Below, piece by piece: positions 5,321 through 5,929 of a stretch of DNA of 5,929 nucleotides. Position numbers and translations under genes: made by a program. Numbering within the stretch: the stretch's first letter is position 1; each line of letters opens with the position of its first letter. The notes beneath the pieces are model-generated. The model made no database searches. It was not told the origin of the DNA and saw only the letters and a list, made by a program, of their open reading frames with translations. This DNA is from JBOHSA01 sp050732995 (lineage in GTDB: Bacteria; Gemmatimonadota; Gemmatimonadetes; Gemmatimonadales; GWC2-71-9): contig JBOHSA010000202.1 in the NCBI GenBank assembly GCA_050732995.1, positions 1 through 5,929 of the forward strand, given 5' to 3'.

Positions 5321-5929
5321 ATGCCGAAGATACCACCGAGCGTTCGGTTGCGGGAGCAGATCGCCACTTTCCCCAAGGACGCCGGTTCGGTCGAGTCGGG
5401 AACCGCCGCGGTGTCGGACCTCGTGCAGCTCGCCACGGCGCGTCTGGTCCAAGAGGCGCTGGAGGAGGAACAGACGGACTTCATCAGCCGCGAGCGGTAC
5501 GCCCGGCAGCCCGGGCGGAGCAAGCGCAATGGCTACGTCCCGGGCCACCTGGAGACGGCCGAGGGGTGGCGGTCCAGGTGCCCCAGGTGCGTGAGGCCGG
5601 GCGCCGTACCGGTCGCAGGTCTATGACTTTCTCCGCGGTCACTCGGAGGTGGTCGAGCGCCTCGCCATCGAGATGTATGCCCGAGGGCTCTCGACGCGCG
5701 ACATCTAGGCGGCGTTCACCGATGGGCGGTGCGACTGCCTCCTCTCCCGCACGGCGGTCAGCGCGCTGACCGACCGGCTGTGGACGGAGTACGAGGCGTT
5801 CCAGGCGCGGCCGCTCGGCGATGTCTCCGGGCTCGCTGTTCCTGGATGGCGTCTACGAGCCGCTCCGCCTCCACGGGGTCCAGCGAGAGGCCGTGCTCGT
5901 GGCCTGGGCGATCACGCTGGACGGCCACA
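5321..5929 (+). pseudogene. IS256-family transposase, degenerate and cut by the window end
   Basis: The ATG at 5321 starts a protein with typical IS256-family N-terminal features: LVQEALEEEQTDFI and RNGYVPGHLETAEG. Homologous sequence then hops between frames. It goes from frame 2 to frame 1 at the G4 run 5563-5566 (VAVQVPQVRE follows), and to frame 0 near 5595-5606 (PYRSQVYDFLRGHSEVVE follows). An in-frame TAG at 5706-5708 interrupts STRDI*AAF, where the family normally has Glu or similar. It then continues with LLSRTAVSALTDRLWTEYE, and returns to frame 1 around 5823-5836 (LFLDGVYEPLR follows). The Asp of LFLDG (5845-5847) is the likely first residue of the DDE catalytic set; the others would be beyond 5929. 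Uncorrected, translation stops at 5624-5626 after 101 residues with no catalytic residue. The nonsense codon is a substitution, so indel errors alone cannot explain the damage. Family assignment is firm. Confidence 0.85.

Larger units (their letters stand above)
5219..5929 (+). mobile_element. IS256-family (Mutator-type) insertion sequence, left part, 3' end outside the window
   Basis: The region after the protease stop carries a transposase of the IS256 family in plus orientation, with its leader. The left end is placed near 5219-5245 because the stretch TAGATTCTCTGTAAAAGTGG (5228-5247) has the look of IS256-family terminal repeats, which often contain a 'CTCTGTAAAA'-like core. This is from memory of the family and the exact boundary is not proven, since the right end and the target duplication lie beyond 5929. 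The insertion sits only 20-40 bases after the protease stop codon and does not visibly truncate it. Its transposase is broken, so the copy is probably not autonomous. Confidence 0.7.

Noticed and set aside
1..5929. CRISPR array, tRNA or rRNA genes, toxin-antitoxin or phage-defence system
   Set aside because: Reading both strands showed no regularly spaced direct repeats, no tRNA-like cloverleaf and no defence-type domains.

Overview
This is a high-GC bacterial chromosome segment. Gene content and style (weak Shine-Dalgarno signals, GTG starts, a lipoprotein serine protease whose propeptide carries a 'VPGFGG' segment) suggest a soil-type lineage such as Gemmatimonadota. That assignment is an inference from memory of such proteins and not a proven one.

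Region 1 (1-2975) is compact, intact and reads entirely on the plus strand. It holds the tail of an unidentified gene, whose stop overlaps the start of ahcY (S-adenosylhomocysteine hydrolase). A bifunctional-nuclease/DUF151 protein follows 14 bases later, and then, 10 bases further on, a secreted membrane-anchored protein with an N-terminal carboxypeptidase-regulatory-like fold. The overlap and tiny gaps indicate one transcription unit. AhcY clears SAH in the methyl cycle; the other two have no demonstrated link to it.

Region 2 (2976-3523) is a gap of visibly lower GC. It contains one plausible minus-strand hypothetical gene that converges on, and overlaps, the end of region 1, and a perfect 16-base palindrome upstream of the next gene.

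Region 3 (3524-5198) is a chymotrypsin-fold (S1) serine protease gene with a lipoprotein signal, a propeptide, a complete His/Asp/Ser set and a C-terminal Ig/PKD-like domain. It is split by two single-base frameshifts, the first at a run of eight C's.

Region 4 (about 5219-5929, cut by the window edge) is the left part of an IS256-family (Mutator-type) insertion sequence in plus orientation. Its transposase is broken by at least three frameshifts and an in-frame TAG. A nested inverted repeat spans its leader and could limit transposase translation.

The contrast between 2.9 kb of undamaged genes and 2.4 kb carrying five indels and a nonsense codon points to an accessory segment in decay. Because four of the five indels can each be explained by one missing base, three of them at or beside G or C runs, assembly error must be excluded first. 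I saw no convincing undescribed multi-gene system here.
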